Assembly: GCF_029626235.1 (NCBI RefSeq)
Contig: NZ_JARUBO010000005.1
Coordinates: forward strand, 2,078,501-2,142,500
Source of the DNA: Micromonospora sp. WMMD1120
GTDB taxonomy: Bacteria > Actinomycetota > Actinomycetes > Mycobacteriales > Micromonosporaceae
Reading direction: 5' to 3'
Length of the DNA: 64,000 nt
Made by a program: the position numbers and the translations under genes. Below the pieces are notes generated by a model. It saw nothing but the letters and a program-made list of their open reading frames with translations, had not been told where the DNA came from and ran no database searches. Positions 9,798-17,816 of the stretch are shown here, in pieces. How positions within the stretch are numbered: position 1 is the stretch's first letter; every line of letters begins with the position of its first letter.

Positions 9798-9868
9798 CCC
9801 GGCGTGTCGTGGCAATAACTTCATGATCAACAGGGTCGGGGCCGGGTGGGCGGGGAAAAGGTGGAGGC
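9798..9868. repeat. Right half of the split family A palindrome with G-rich flank
   Basis: The variable loop (CCCGGCGTGTCGTGG) is followed by the arm AATAACTTCATGATCAAC ending at 9831, then a G-rich stretch (GGGTCGGGGCCGGGTGGGCG) leading to the next gene's AGGTGGAGG ribosome-binding site. It completes the element begun at 8619. Confidence 0.85.
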
Positions 9869-10252
9869 ATGTTTGGTTTCGAAAGAAGGCAGTGGGAGCG
9901 GGATCTCGCCACCGCCGTCGACGAGGTGCGGACGGCTGACACCCTCGCCTTCGGCGGGGTCGGCATCGCGGGTTCGGTACTGCCCGTGACGCAGGCGTAC
10001 GAGCGGATCTCCGCAGCGCTCGACGAGCACCCGGACGAGGTTCGCAGACACCTCGACCGGGTGCTGGCCGACGGCACCCCGGCCGGCCGGGCGTACGCGG
10101 CCACCCTGCTGGAGCGCGTCGACCCGGAGGCGGCCCGGGCGGCCTGGACGTCGCTGCGCGACGACCCGGGCGAGCTGACCACCTTCGTCGGCTGCGTCAT
10201 GGACCGGGAAACCCTCGGCAACTACGCCAGCCAGCGCCTCGCCGCTGCCTGA
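9869..10252 (+). CDS. Hypothetical protein, helical (127 aa)
   Basis: The start ATG has a strong AGGTGGAGG seven bases upstream. The 127-residue product is soluble and mostly helical (AVDEVRTADTLAFGGVGIAG, PAGRAYAATLLERVDPEAAR, AWTSLRDDPGELTTFVGC) and resembles short HEAT-like repeats of actinobacterial unknown proteins. No catalytic motif is visible. Its leader is the G-rich right flank of the palindrome, so the IS insertion upstream could have altered its promoter. Confidence 0.72.
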   Translation: MFGFERRQWERDLATAVDEVRTADTLAFGGVGIAGSVLPVTQAYERISAALDEHPDEVRRHLDRVLADGTPAGRAYAATLLERVDPEAARAAWTSLRDDPGELTTFVGCVMDRETLGNYASQRLAAA

Positions 10253-10356
10253 GTCGTCCCCGGCGGCGTCGGTGGCTGAGCTGTCGGTCACGGTACGGGT
10301 CCCGCAGGCGCCGGAGGTTGTTACCGTTCGCGCCGACGAACCTGGGGAGGTGGTCG

Positions 10357-10944
10357 GTGGACGCGCTGGTGGCGGTGCTTGCCGTACTCGCGTTGGTCGT
10401 GCTCCTGACCGTCGTCGTGCGGGCCCGGCGGCGGGCGATGGTCCGGCCGGGCGGCGTGCCGCCCGCCACGGAGGTGCTGCGCGCGGGCCTGCGCCGCCTG
10501 GCCCCGGCTGACCGCGTGCGGATCCGCGAGCGGGAGTACGCGGTGCGCGCCACCATCCGACTGGTCGAGGGGGACTGGAGCTGGGTGCAGCACCTGCTCG
10601 ACGACGACTCCGGCGCGCAGTACCGGCTCTCCGTCGAGGACGGCCCGGAGCTGGAGTTGGTGCTGTGGACCCCCGAACCGACAGCGACAGTCACCCCCGG
10701 CGCCCCGACCATCGACAGCGGCGGGCGGCGCTACACCTGGGTGGAGAGCGGGCAGGCACGCTACACCGCCACCGGGGAGACCGAGCTGCCCCCGGCCGGC
10801 ACCATGCGCTATCACGACTACGAGGCCGGCGGCGGCGCGCGGCTCTCGTTCGAGGCGTACGGCGAGGACGGTTGGCGGATCGCCGGCGGCGACCTGCTCG
10901 ACCCCGCCGACGTGGCGATCCGCGTGACGCCCGACGCGTCCTGA
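10357..10944 (+). CDS. DUF4178-type membrane-anchored protein
   Basis: 195 residues. An N-terminal single membrane span (VDALVAVLAVLALVVLLTVV) with a basic stop-transfer RARRR is followed by a beta-rich domain containing LRRLAPADRVRIREREYAV and the DUF4178-like pattern GDWSWVQHLLDD, then YEAGGGARLSFEAYGEDGW. GTG 10357 has GGGGAGG six bases upstream, so it is preferred over the TTG at 10318. The domain is common in actinobacterial envelope loci but its biochemical role is unknown. Confidence 0.75.
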   Translation: MDALVAVLAVLALVVLLTVVVRARRRAMVRPGGVPPATEVLRAGLRRLAPADRVRIREREYAVRATIRLVEGDWSWVQHLLDDDSGAQYRLSVEDGPELELVLWTPEPTATVTPGAPTIDSGGRRYTWVESGQARYTATGETELPPAGTMRYHDYEAGGGARLSFEAYGEDGWRIAGGDLLDPADVAIRVTPDAS

Positions 10945-11033
10945 GGACCCGCCGGGCGCGCCGGGCCTGCCACGGCATGCCGAACTGGCTGGTTGTCGAT
11001 ACGGTGTGGGCGCGATCTTAGGGAAGGAGAATC

Positions 11034-11798
11034 GTGGTCGATTCCCAGAGCACGCCGGCCCGTCAGCGGCCATCCATTGTGTCGATTTCCAGCTATCTGC
11101 TCTTCCTGTTCCTGGCGTGCCAGGTGATCAGTCTGATCATCACGCTCAGCACCATCGGTAAGACCCGGGACGCCCTGCGTGACGCGTACGCGAACAGCAC
11201 CATCGAGAACGCCGACCAGGTGGCGGACGTCTTCGTCGCCGTCGGCATCGGCAGCGCCATCCTGCTGGTGCTGCTCGCGGTCGTGCTGGCGGTGCTGGCC
11301 CTCTTCAACAACCAGGGCCGTAACGGTGCCCGCATCACCACCTGGATCATCGGCGGAATCATGGTCTGCTGCACGGGTGGTGGCCTGCTCAGCAGCGCGG
11401 CCGGCGGCCTGGCCACCGGTGGGAACACCGGCGGCGACGGGCCGAGCGCGGAGGAGATCCAGCGCCGGATGGAGGAGGCCCTGCCCTCCTGGGCCACCCC
11501 GGTCAGCCTGCTGCTCGGCGTGGTCAGCCTGATCGCGCTGGTCACGGCGCTGATCCTGCTGGCGCTGCCCAAGGCCAACCCGTTCTTCCGCAAGCAGGCG
11601 GCGGTCTGGGAGCCGCCGACCCCGGGAGCCAGCTACCCGGGGCAGGCTCCCGGCCAGCCGGGCTACCCGCAGGCGTCCGGTGAGCCGGGGTACCCGTCGA
11701 GCGGCGAGCCGGGCTACCCCCCGCCGCCGGCAGCGGGCCGGCCGGACGACACGCCGCCCACGGACCGACCCGGGTCGACCCCGCCGTCGACGAGTTGA
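11034..11798 (+). CDS. Four-span membrane protein with proline-rich tail
   Basis: 254 residues with about four hydrophobic segments (SYLLFLFLACQVISLIITLS; ILLVLLAVVLAVLALF; WIIGGIMVCCTGGGLLSSAA; LLLGVVSLIALVTALILLAL). The C-terminal 55 residues are cytoplasmic and low-complexity, with repeated GEPGYP / GQPGYP units. GTG 11034 follows GGAAGGAGAA. The next gene encodes a protein of the same architecture, so the two are probably an old tandem duplication. No enzymatic motif is visible; proline-rich tails of this kind often mediate protein contacts. Confidence 0.78.
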   Translation: MVDSQSTPARQRPSIVSISSYLLFLFLACQVISLIITLSTIGKTRDALRDAYANSTIENADQVADVFVAVGIGSAILLVLLAVVLAVLALFNNQGRNGARITTWIIGGIMVCCTGGGLLSSAAGGLATGGNTGGDGPSAEEIQRRMEEALPSWATPVSLLLGVVSLIALVTALILLALPKANPFFRKQAAVWEPPTPGASYPGQAPGQPGYPQASGEPGYPSSGEPGYPPPPAAGRPDDTPPTDRPGSTPPSTS

Positions 11799-11870
11799 CA
11801 GCTCGATAACCACGACGCCGACGATCCCTCCGAGTAGGTTGCAACCCGACGCCTACCGGAGGGATTCGTC

Positions 11871-12512
11871 GTGTCGTACCCCCAACCGGCACCGCCCCGC
11901 CGGCCCGCCGTGGTGCTGTCGGCCGCGGTCGTGTTGCTGGTGATGGCTGTCGGCGCGCTCGCGTACACCGTCATCGACCTGGTGGTGCTGCGCGGCACGA
12001 TCGACGCCTTCCGCTCCGCGGCCCGCGACACCTCGGCGGGCCAGCAGGAGATCGACGACGTGGTGACCCTGCTCCGCGCGTCCGCGCTGTTGTCGGCGGT
12101 GGTGGCGGCGCTGTCCGCGCCGGTGCTCGCCGGCCTCGCCCTCGGACTGCTGGCCGGTCGCAACGGCGTCCGGGTGGCCACCTGGGTGGTGAGCGGGCTC
12201 GGCCTGCTCGCCGGTTGTTGCAGTGTCGCGGTGCTCGTCGGCGAACGGGCCGCGCCCCTGCGGCTGGGCGCCGACGAGCGGGCGCTCGCCGAGTTGCTGG
12301 GCCTCGTCGGCGACGCCTACCCCTCCTGGTGGATCCCGCTCAACGCCGGGCTTTCCGTCGCGCAGGGGCTCGGTTACCTTGTAGTAGCTTCGCTGCTGGC
12401 CCTGCCCGCGGCGAACATCTGGTTCGGTCGCCGCCACTCGACCGCGCCGCCCGTACCGCCCACGTTCACGTCCGCACCGCACCAGCCGATGTCCCCGTAC
12501 CCGCCCAGGTAA
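11871..12512 (+). CDS. Four-span membrane protein, paralogue of the preceding gene
   Basis: 213 residues. A short proline-rich N-terminus (SYPQPAPPRRP) precedes four hydrophobic segments in the same order as the upstream protein, including a matching extracytoplasmic loop with DTSAGQQEIDDVV and a conserved (Y/L)PSW motif (GDAYPSWWIPLNAGLSVAQG against EALPSWATPVSLLLG). The proline-rich part has largely moved from the C- to the N-terminus. GTG 11871 is preceded by GGAGGGATTC. Function unknown. Confidence 0.77.
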   Translation: MSYPQPAPPRRPAVVLSAAVVLLVMAVGALAYTVIDLVVLRGTIDAFRSAARDTSAGQQEIDDVVTLLRASALLSAVVAALSAPVLAGLALGLLAGRNGVRVATWVVSGLGLLAGCCSVAVLVGERAAPLRLGADERALAELLGLVGDAYPSWWIPLNAGLSVAQGLGYLVVASLLALPAANIWFGRRHSTAPPVPPTFTSAPHQPMSPYPPR

Positions 12513-12521
12513 GGATCGCCA

Positions 12522-13331
12522 GTGCCGCTCGACCCCGCGACTGCCGAGCGTCGCGCTCTGATCACCGGGGCCACCGCCGGAATCGGGGCCGCGTTCACCC
12601 GCCGGCTGGCCGCCGACGGTTGGCATCTGGTGCTGGTCGCCCGGGACGCGACGCGGCTGTCCGACCTGGCCGCCGAACTGGGTTCCGCGTACGGCAACGA
12701 GGTCGAGACAATTCCGGCGGATCTGTCCACGGACGACGGCTGTGCCCTCGTCGAGCGACGGCTCACCGCCGGCAGTCCGGTGCGGCTGCTGGTCAACAAT
12801 GCGGGGATCAGCCTGAACAAACCGTTCCTCCGCTCCACGGCCGAGGATGAGGCGCGCCTGCTGCGTCTCAACGTGCACGCGGTCATGCGACTGACCCTGG
12901 CGGCGCTGCGACCCATGACCGAACGGCGGAATGGGGCAGTGATAAATGTCTCTTCCGTAGCCGGTTTCGGAACGGTGATGCCCGGCTCGACCTACTCGGC
13001 CAGCAAGGCCTGGGTCACGAACTTCAGCGAGTCCGTGGGGCAATCCGTACGACCTCTCGGTGTTCGGGTGATGGCTCTCTGTCCCGGCTACACCCGCACG
13101 GAATTCCACCAGCGAGCCGGCATCAACATGACCAAGACGCCGGAGTGGCTGTGGCTGCGGGCCGAGGATGTGGTCGATGAAGCCCTGCGTGACCTGCGCA
13201 AAGGCAAGATGGTCAGCGTTCCGGCGTGGAAGTACAAGGTGGCTGTTGCCGGCCTGCGGCACACGCCACGGTGGCTGCTCCAGGCGGTCGCGCGAGACAC
13301 CCGCGGTCGCATCGGTCGCGACGAACACTGA
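12522..13331 (+). CDS. Short-chain dehydrogenase/reductase
   Basis: 269-residue classical SDR of the Rossmann fold. The cofactor motif TGATAGIG is at 15-22, the structural NNAG at 92-95, the catalytic Ser144/145 in NVSS and YSASK with Tyr158 and Lys162. It should reduce or oxidise a carbonyl/alcohol with NAD(P)(H). The C-terminal basic region (KGKMVSVPAWKYKVAVAGLR) is like SDRs of the YqjQ/DltE type that act on lipids or long-chain substrates. Nine bases separate it from the membrane-protein gene upstream, so co-transcription is likely. Substrate unknown. Confidence 0.88.
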   Translation: MPLDPATAERRALITGATAGIGAAFTRRLAADGWHLVLVARDATRLSDLAAELGSAYGNEVETIPADLSTDDGCALVERRLTAGSPVRLLVNNAGISLNKPFLRSTAEDEARLLRLNVHAVMRLTLAALRPMTERRNGAVINVSSVAGFGTVMPGSTYSASKAWVTNFSESVGQSVRPLGVRVMALCPGYTRTEFHQRAGINMTKTPEWLWLRAEDVVDEALRDLRKGKMVSVPAWKYKVAVAGLRHTPRWLLQAVARDTRGRIGRDEH

Positions 13332-13499
13332 CCGCCGAACGGCTCGCCGGTCGCCCCGCTCGGTATGACAACGTTGGCGCGCCGCTGTCCTGCCGGTCGC
13401 GCAGCGTAGTCGAACATAGTCAACCATCGGTCCCTCCCGAGGCTGATCAGGGTGGACCCCGCACGCGGCGTCCAGACTTGCGCAGTAACCTCTATCGCC

Positions 13500-14039
13500 A
13501 TGGGGGACCACGACGACCTGCGTAAATTCATTACCGACCTGGCCGTGGTCCACGGACGGGTCGTGCTCTCGTCGGGGCGTGAGGCGGACTGGTACGTGGA
13601 TCTGCGCCGCGTCACGCTCCATCACCAGGCCGCTCCACTCGTCGGCCGGGTGCTGCTCGACCTCACCGCCGACTGGGAGTACGACGCTGTCGGCGGCCTC
13701 ACCCTGGGCGCGGACCCTGTCGCGCTCGCGATGCTGCACGCCGCCGCGCCGAACGGCCGAGCCCTGGACGCCTTCGTGGTGCGCAAGGAGGGCAAGGCCC
13801 ACGGTCTGCAGCGGCGGATCGAGGGACCGGAGGTGGCCGGCCGGCGGGTGCTGGCGGTGGAGGACACGTCGACGACCGGCGGAAGCGTTCTGACCGCTGT
13901 CGAGGCGCTCCGTGAGGCCGGAGCGGAAGTCGTGGGCGTCGTGGTTATTGTTGATCGAGGCGCCGGCGACGCGGTGCGAGCCGCCGGATTGCCGTACCGG
14001 GCGGCCTATACGTTGGCTGACCTCGGCCTTGTGGCGTAA
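13500..14039 (+). CDS. pyrE: Orotate phosphoribosyltransferase-like protein
   Basis: 179 residues with the type I PRTase fold. A PRPP-binding loop LAVEDTSTTGGS is at 118-129, the flexible-loop region contains VVRKEGKAHGLQRRIEGP, and the start HGRVVLSSGREADWYVDLRR matches OPRTases. OPRTase makes OMP from orotate and PRPP in UMP synthesis. The PRPP loop has Ser where many have Thr (VEDTSTTGG), a mild variation. It is not in a pyr operon here, as is common for pyrE in actinobacteria. ATG 13500 was chosen because the codons before it are intergenic in character. Confidence 0.88.
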   Translation: MGDHDDLRKFITDLAVVHGRVVLSSGREADWYVDLRRVTLHHQAAPLVGRVLLDLTADWEYDAVGGLTLGADPVALAMLHAAAPNGRALDAFVVRKEGKAHGLQRRIEGPEVAGRRVLAVEDTSTTGGSVLTAVEALREAGAEVVGVVVIVDRGAGDAVRAAGLPYRAAYTLADLGLVA

Positions 14040-14057
14040 AAGTCTGCCGATTCGGAT

Positions 14058-14071
14058 CTGCTGATATGCAG
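14058..14071. promoter_or_regulatory. Weak candidate ArsR-family operator
   Basis: CTGC-TGATAT-GCAG is a short inverted repeat 35 bases upstream of the ArsR-family start. Only four bases per arm match, so this is a tentative autoregulatory site. Confidence 0.25.
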
Positions 14072-14105
14072 GCGGATCGATGCTGCTGGTGGAAGGATGG
14101 AATAC

Positions 14106-14474
14106 GTGGGAACTGCGTTGGCCGAAATGACTATGCCTCAGATCTCGCCGCTAAACGGCGAGCCGATCGAACGTGCCGATGCCGAGCGCCTCGCCGGGGT
14201 CCTCAAGGCCCTTGCTGATCCTGCTCGGTTGCGGCTGCTCAGCCTGATCCAGTCGGCCCCCGAGGGCGAGGCGTGCGTCTGTGACCTGACCGCGCCGCTC
14301 GGCCTCTCCCAGCCGACGGTCAGTCACCACCTGCGCATCCTCACCGAGGCTGGCTTGTTGCAGCGGGAGAAGCGCGGTGTCTGGGCGTACTACAGCCTCG
14401 TTCCGAGTGCGATCGCGACGATCGCCGACCTGCTGACCCCGCCGCGCAAGCGAGCCACCAAGAAGGCTCGCTGA
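14106..14474 (+). CDS. ArsR/SmtB-family metalloregulator
   Basis: 122 residues from GTG 14106, which has GGAAGG nine bases upstream; the ATG at 14097 sits directly on that site. The core is a winged helix (LKALADPARLRLLSLI, LGLSQPTVSHHLRILTEAGL, REKRGVWAYYSL). Cys57 and Cys59 form a CVC motif at the start of the recognition-helix region, the arrangement of arsenite/antimonite-sensing ArsR. A basic tail (RKRATKKAR) follows. No arsenic-resistance gene is adjacent in the window, so its target is unclear and may be itself or a distant locus. Confidence 0.87.
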   Translation: MGTALAEMTMPQISPLNGEPIERADAERLAGVLKALADPARLRLLSLIQSAPEGEACVCDLTAPLGLSQPTVSHHLRILTEAGLLQREKRGVWAYYSLVPSAIATIADLLTPPRKRATKKAR

Positions 14475-14598
14475 CGTAGGCGGTACACGCCGTCCCGCGC
14501 CGGGGCGGTGTCCGATGGCGAACCAGGGGTGGCGCCATCGGTGGGTGACACCTGTGCTCGTCCCCGGTCGCACCACCGGAGGCCGGGTCCGACATGCC

Positions 14599-14632
14599 GA
14601 CGGCCGACCCCCGTTCCAGGGGGCCGGCCGTC
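14599..14632. terminator. Bidirectional terminator between arsR-type and dedA genes
   Basis: Stem GACGGCCGACCCCC / GGGGGCCGGCCGTC with one mismatch and a 6-base loop lies between two convergent genes. Confidence 0.75.
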
Positions 14633-14642
14633 GTCGTAGCTG

Positions 14643-15467
14643 TCAGCGGTCCTGCCCGTGCTCCGGGCGCGCGTGGCCGCCGTGCTGGTGCCGGTCGTGG
14701 TCGAACGCCTCGCGGGCCGCCTCCACGGCGCCAGCGGCACTGGCTGCCGCGACCACCGCCACCGCCTCGCCGCGCTTGCGGGCCCGCCGGTCGCGGAGGA
14801 ACTCGAAGAAGATCGGCAGCACCGAGATCACGATGATCAGGGCGACCACCGGCAGGATGTAGTGGTCGATCTTGTCGCCGATGGCCTGGTAGATCTGCTC
14901 GGCCAGCAGGTAGCCGATCAGCAGGATGCCGTCCACCCAGAGCAACGCGCCGACGATGTTCCAGAGCAGGAACTTGCGGGCCGGCATGCCGAGCGCGCCG
15001 GCGACCGGGTTGAGGAACGTCCGGACGATCGGAATGAAGCGCGCCAACACCACGGCCTTCGCCGGGCCGAACTTCTGGAAGTAGTACTCGGCCTTCTCCA
15101 CGTACTCCTTCTTGAAGAGCCGGGAGTTCGGCCGCTCGAACATCGGACGGCCGTACCGCGCGCCGAGCCAGTGCCCCAGCTGGGCGCCGACGATCGCGCA
15201 GATCGGCCCGCCGATCAGCAGGCCGGCGAGCGAGAGGCGGGTGCCGTCGCCGAAGATCGCGTCAGCCACCGGCGACGAGGCGACCCCGGCGAGGAACAGC
15301 AGCGAGTCACCGGGGAAGAAGAAGCCCACCAGCAGACCGGTCTCGGCGAAGAGGATCACCCACACGCCGATCAACCCGAAGGTCTGCAACAACTCCTTGG
15401 GGTCGAGCGGGTTCAGGGCGACGCTCTCCACGAGAGCGCGAGTCGTCTCAGCTGTGTCCACGGCCAC
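14643..15467 (-). CDS. DedA/SNARE-associated family membrane protein
   Basis: 274 residues. DedA signatures include GVWVILFAETGLLVGFFFPG, the re-entrant GDSLLFLAG, and RFIPIVRTFLNPVAGALGMP with the conserved arginine region, plus several membrane spans. DedA proteins are putative proton-coupled lipid transporters (C55-P or phospholipid flippases). The C-terminus is a His-rich cytoplasmic tail (DHDRHQHGGHARPEHG), not typical of the family. I chose GTG 15467 (VAVDTAETT); upstream codons look non-coding and no clear ribosome-binding site is present, so the mRNA may be leaderless. It shares only family-level features with the two short DedA proteins at 37385 and 40032. Confidence 0.85.
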   Translation of the reverse strand: MAVDTAETTRALVESVALNPLDPKELLQTFGLIGVWVILFAETGLLVGFFFPGDSLLFLAGVASSPVADAIFGDGTRLSLAGLLIGGPICAIVGAQLGHWLGARYGRPMFERPNSRLFKKEYVEKAEYYFQKFGPAKAVVLARFIPIVRTFLNPVAGALGMPARKFLLWNIVGALLWVDGILLIGYLLAEQIYQAIGDKIDHYILPVVALIIVISVLPIFFEFLRDRRARKRGEAVAVVAAASAAGAVEAAREAFDHDRHQHGGHARPEHGQDR

Positions 15468-15594
15468 AAAGGGTACCGAAGCCCAGGTGCCGCACCACGC
15501 CGGACCGGCCCCCACCACTCCCCGGCGCAGCGGGGGTGAAAGGACGGCGCCCCGCCGACCGGACGGTCGACGGGGCACCGGTGGTGCGGGTGGG

Positions 15595-17157
15595 TCAGGC
15601 GACGAAGCGGGTTCGGCGACGCCTGGCCACCAGGTAGCCGCCGACGCCCGCGGCGAGCAGCAGCGCGCCGAGGCCGGCGATCAGGCCGGTGGACTGACCG
15701 GTGATCGGCAGGGCGCCACCGTCACCGCCGCCGCCCTGGCCTCCATCCCCGCCGCTGTTCACCAGGATCTGCGCGGTGTCGTTGGCCGGGTTCAGGTCCT
15801 TGATCTCGGTCTCCTCGCGCCCGGTTCGCAGCGTGACCTCGCCGGCCTGCTCGCCGGCCTTGTCGATCCGCACCTGGAACGCGTAGTCGACCTTGTCGCC
15901 CTTCTTGCTCGAGCCGTCCACGTAGCAGTAGTAGACCCGCGCGCCGGGCTTGCCCGGCTCCCACTCGTCGTCCTCGGAGTCGAAGCAGTTCTCCGGAGCG
16001 CGGACGGCGGTCACGCCGTTCGGCAGCGTGACAGTGGTGCCGATCCAGGGGGACTCGCCGCCACCCGTGTTGACGGCCGCCGGCCCGTTGTTGACGTAGC
16101 CAACCGTGAGCGCGACGGTGGTGCCGACGTCACCGGTCACCGTCGCGCCGCGCGCTACCACGTCGGCCCGCTGGTTGCCGGTCACCCGAAGGTCGATCCA
16201 GGTCGAGTTGTCTATCGGGTTGACGTCGGTCTGCCCGGAGCGCCGCGCGTCGACGACCGGCTCGAGCTTCAACTCACCCTCGGTGCCGGTCGGCCCGAGC
16301 TTGGCCGGGAGTTCGGCCTCGGACCTGTACTCGTCCCAGTCGGCGGGTGTGAACCAGGTGGAGAACCCGCCGAAGGTGTTCGGCGCCCAGGTGTCGGCGG
16401 GCACGGTGAACCCGAAGCTGTCGTCGAGGCGGAAGCTGCTGTTCGTGCCGATGGTGGTGTCGAAGCGGCAAACGAACGCGAAGTCGTGCGGCGTGCCCTC
16501 GGTGTACTCGCAGTTCTCGTAGCGCTTCGACGGCTGAAGACCGTCCGCGCCGACGACGTAGAGAACCGCGTCCTCCGCTGGGACCTCGCCCCGGTTCGTC
16601 ACCCGGAGCGGGGCCTTCAGCGTCGCGCCGGGCGTGCCCTTGAGCTCCAGGGACTCGTTGGTGGTGAGGTCGACGCCCTCGCCGACTTCGACCGTCGAGC
16701 TGTAGGACACGGATCCGGACTTGCCGTTCGGCGTCACCGTGAAAGTCAGCTCGCCCCTCTGGTCGGGCTTGGCGTCGGCCTTCGCGCGAACGAGGAGCGA
16801 GACGAAATTCAGGTACGTGCCGTCGTCGTCCCGGTCCTCGACCTTGCAGGTCAGGATCGCACCGGCCTCGGTGCAGTCGTCCCCGGTGTTCTCGACGTCG
16901 GCGAAATCGTCGATCTTGCTCCGGTCCACCTTGACCGAGTAGTCGCCGGGCTGCCGCTCGGTGGTGAGCGAGAAGAGGTTGACCCACTTCTCGGTGCCGC
17001 CGGGAGCGACGATCACGCTGTTGGCGTACAGGTCGAGATTCTCCGCCCGTGGGGCGGGGGCCGCCGGTGCGGCGAAGGTAGGGGTGGCGGAGGCGGCGAC
17101 GAACGCGCCTGCGACGCCCAGTCCGGCCAGCCAGCGCCGGGTGGAGTGCTTGAGCAT
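15595..17157 (-). CDS. Secreted cell-wall-anchored protein with LPXTG-type sorting signal
   Basis: 520 residues. A signal peptide covers about residues 1-29 (basic MLKHSTRRW, hydrophobic core, TPTFAAPAA). A long beta-rich extracellular region follows, with repeated Ig-like/DUF11-like patterns (LRVTNRGEVPAEDAVLYVVG and LTVGYVNNGPAAVNTGG). A Gly/Asp-rich spacer leads to the sortase signal LPITG at 483-487, a hydrophobic span and a terminal RRRRTRFVA. A sortase should cleave between Thr and Gly and attach the protein to the wall. Several Cys pairs may be disulfides. No sortase gene is in the window. The role, perhaps surface adhesion, is unknown. Confidence 0.85.
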   Translation of the reverse strand: MLKHSTRRWLAGLGVAGAFVAASATPTFAAPAAPAPRAENLDLYANSVIVAPGGTEKWVNLFSLTTERQPGDYSVKVDRSKIDDFADVENTGDDCTEAGAILTCKVEDRDDDGTYLNFVSLLVRAKADAKPDQRGELTFTVTPNGKSGSVSYSSTVEVGEGVDLTTNESLELKGTPGATLKAPLRVTNRGEVPAEDAVLYVVGADGLQPSKRYENCEYTEGTPHDFAFVCRFDTTIGTNSSFRLDDSFGFTVPADTWAPNTFGGFSTWFTPADWDEYRSEAELPAKLGPTGTEGELKLEPVVDARRSGQTDVNPIDNSTWIDLRVTGNQRADVVARGATVTGDVGTTVALTVGYVNNGPAAVNTGGGESPWIGTTVTLPNGVTAVRAPENCFDSEDDEWEPGKPGARVYYCYVDGSSKKGDKVDYAFQVRIDKAGEQAGEVTLRTGREETEIKDLNPANDTAQILVNSGGDGGQGGGGDGGALPITGQSTGLIAGLGALLLAAGVGGYLVARRRRTRFVA

Positions 17158-17336
17158 GGGGTTCCCTCGTGTCGGGGGACGGAAGGTGAAGCCAGCGGAT
17201 CTTAAGAAACAGCTAAGGTTCCCGCCGCCCGTCCCGGCCGGCGAGCTCGCATTGTGGCCGAACGGTTGATCAATATCGCCGCAATGTTTCGCCAGCCCGC
17301 TCCCGTCATCTGAGGCAGGGAGCCCCGGGAGGTGCA

Positions 17337-17816
17337 GTGACGTACGAGGAGTTCGCCGATGCGCGGCTGGCCCCGCTACTGCGGTACGCGGTGATGCTGA
17401 CCGGCGATCCGCACCAGGCCCAGGATCTGGTCCAGGAGACCATGGTCCGGGTCCAGCTCAACTGGCGTCGGGTCGCCCGGGCGGACTCACCCGAGCGGTA
17501 CGTGCGCCGCATGCTCACGAATCAGTACGTCGACTGGAAGCGCGGCTCCTGGATGCGTCGGGTGCTGCTCCGTGGCGAACCCGACGCGACGGTGCCGGTG
17601 TCCAGCGACCACGCGCAGTCGGCGGTGGACCGGGACCAGATCTGGTCCTGGCTGTCCCGGCTGCCGCGCCGGCAGCGCGCCGTCCTGGTGCTGCGCTACT
17701 ACGAGGACCTGCCGGACGCCGAGATCGCCGACATCCTCGGCTGCGCCGTCGGGACGGTCCGTTCGTCCATCTCCCGGGCACTGGCGACGCTCCGGACCGA
17801 GTACGTGGAGGCGTGA
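17337..17816 (+). CDS. ECF RNA polymerase sigma factor, SigE family
   Basis: 159 residues with sigma region 2 (TYEEFADARLAPLLRYAVML, DLVQETMVRVQLNW) and region 4 (LSRLPRRQRAVLVLRYYEDL, DAEIADILGCAVGTVRSSIS). This is the short SigE-family layout abundant in actinobacteria. GTG 17337 has GGGAGG four to nine bases upstream. The stop overlaps the next start by four bases, coupling it to an LCP protein with an N-terminal cytoplasmic segment. Such membrane proteins often act in the same envelope-stress circuit or as an anti-sigma factor, so regulation of wall synthesis is inferred. Confidence 0.9.
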   Translation: MTYEEFADARLAPLLRYAVMLTGDPHQAQDLVQETMVRVQLNWRRVARADSPERYVRRMLTNQYVDWKRGSWMRRVLLRGEPDATVPVSSDHAQSAVDRDQIWSWLSRLPRRQRAVLVLRYYEDLPDAEIADILGCAVGTVRSSISRALATLRTEYVEA

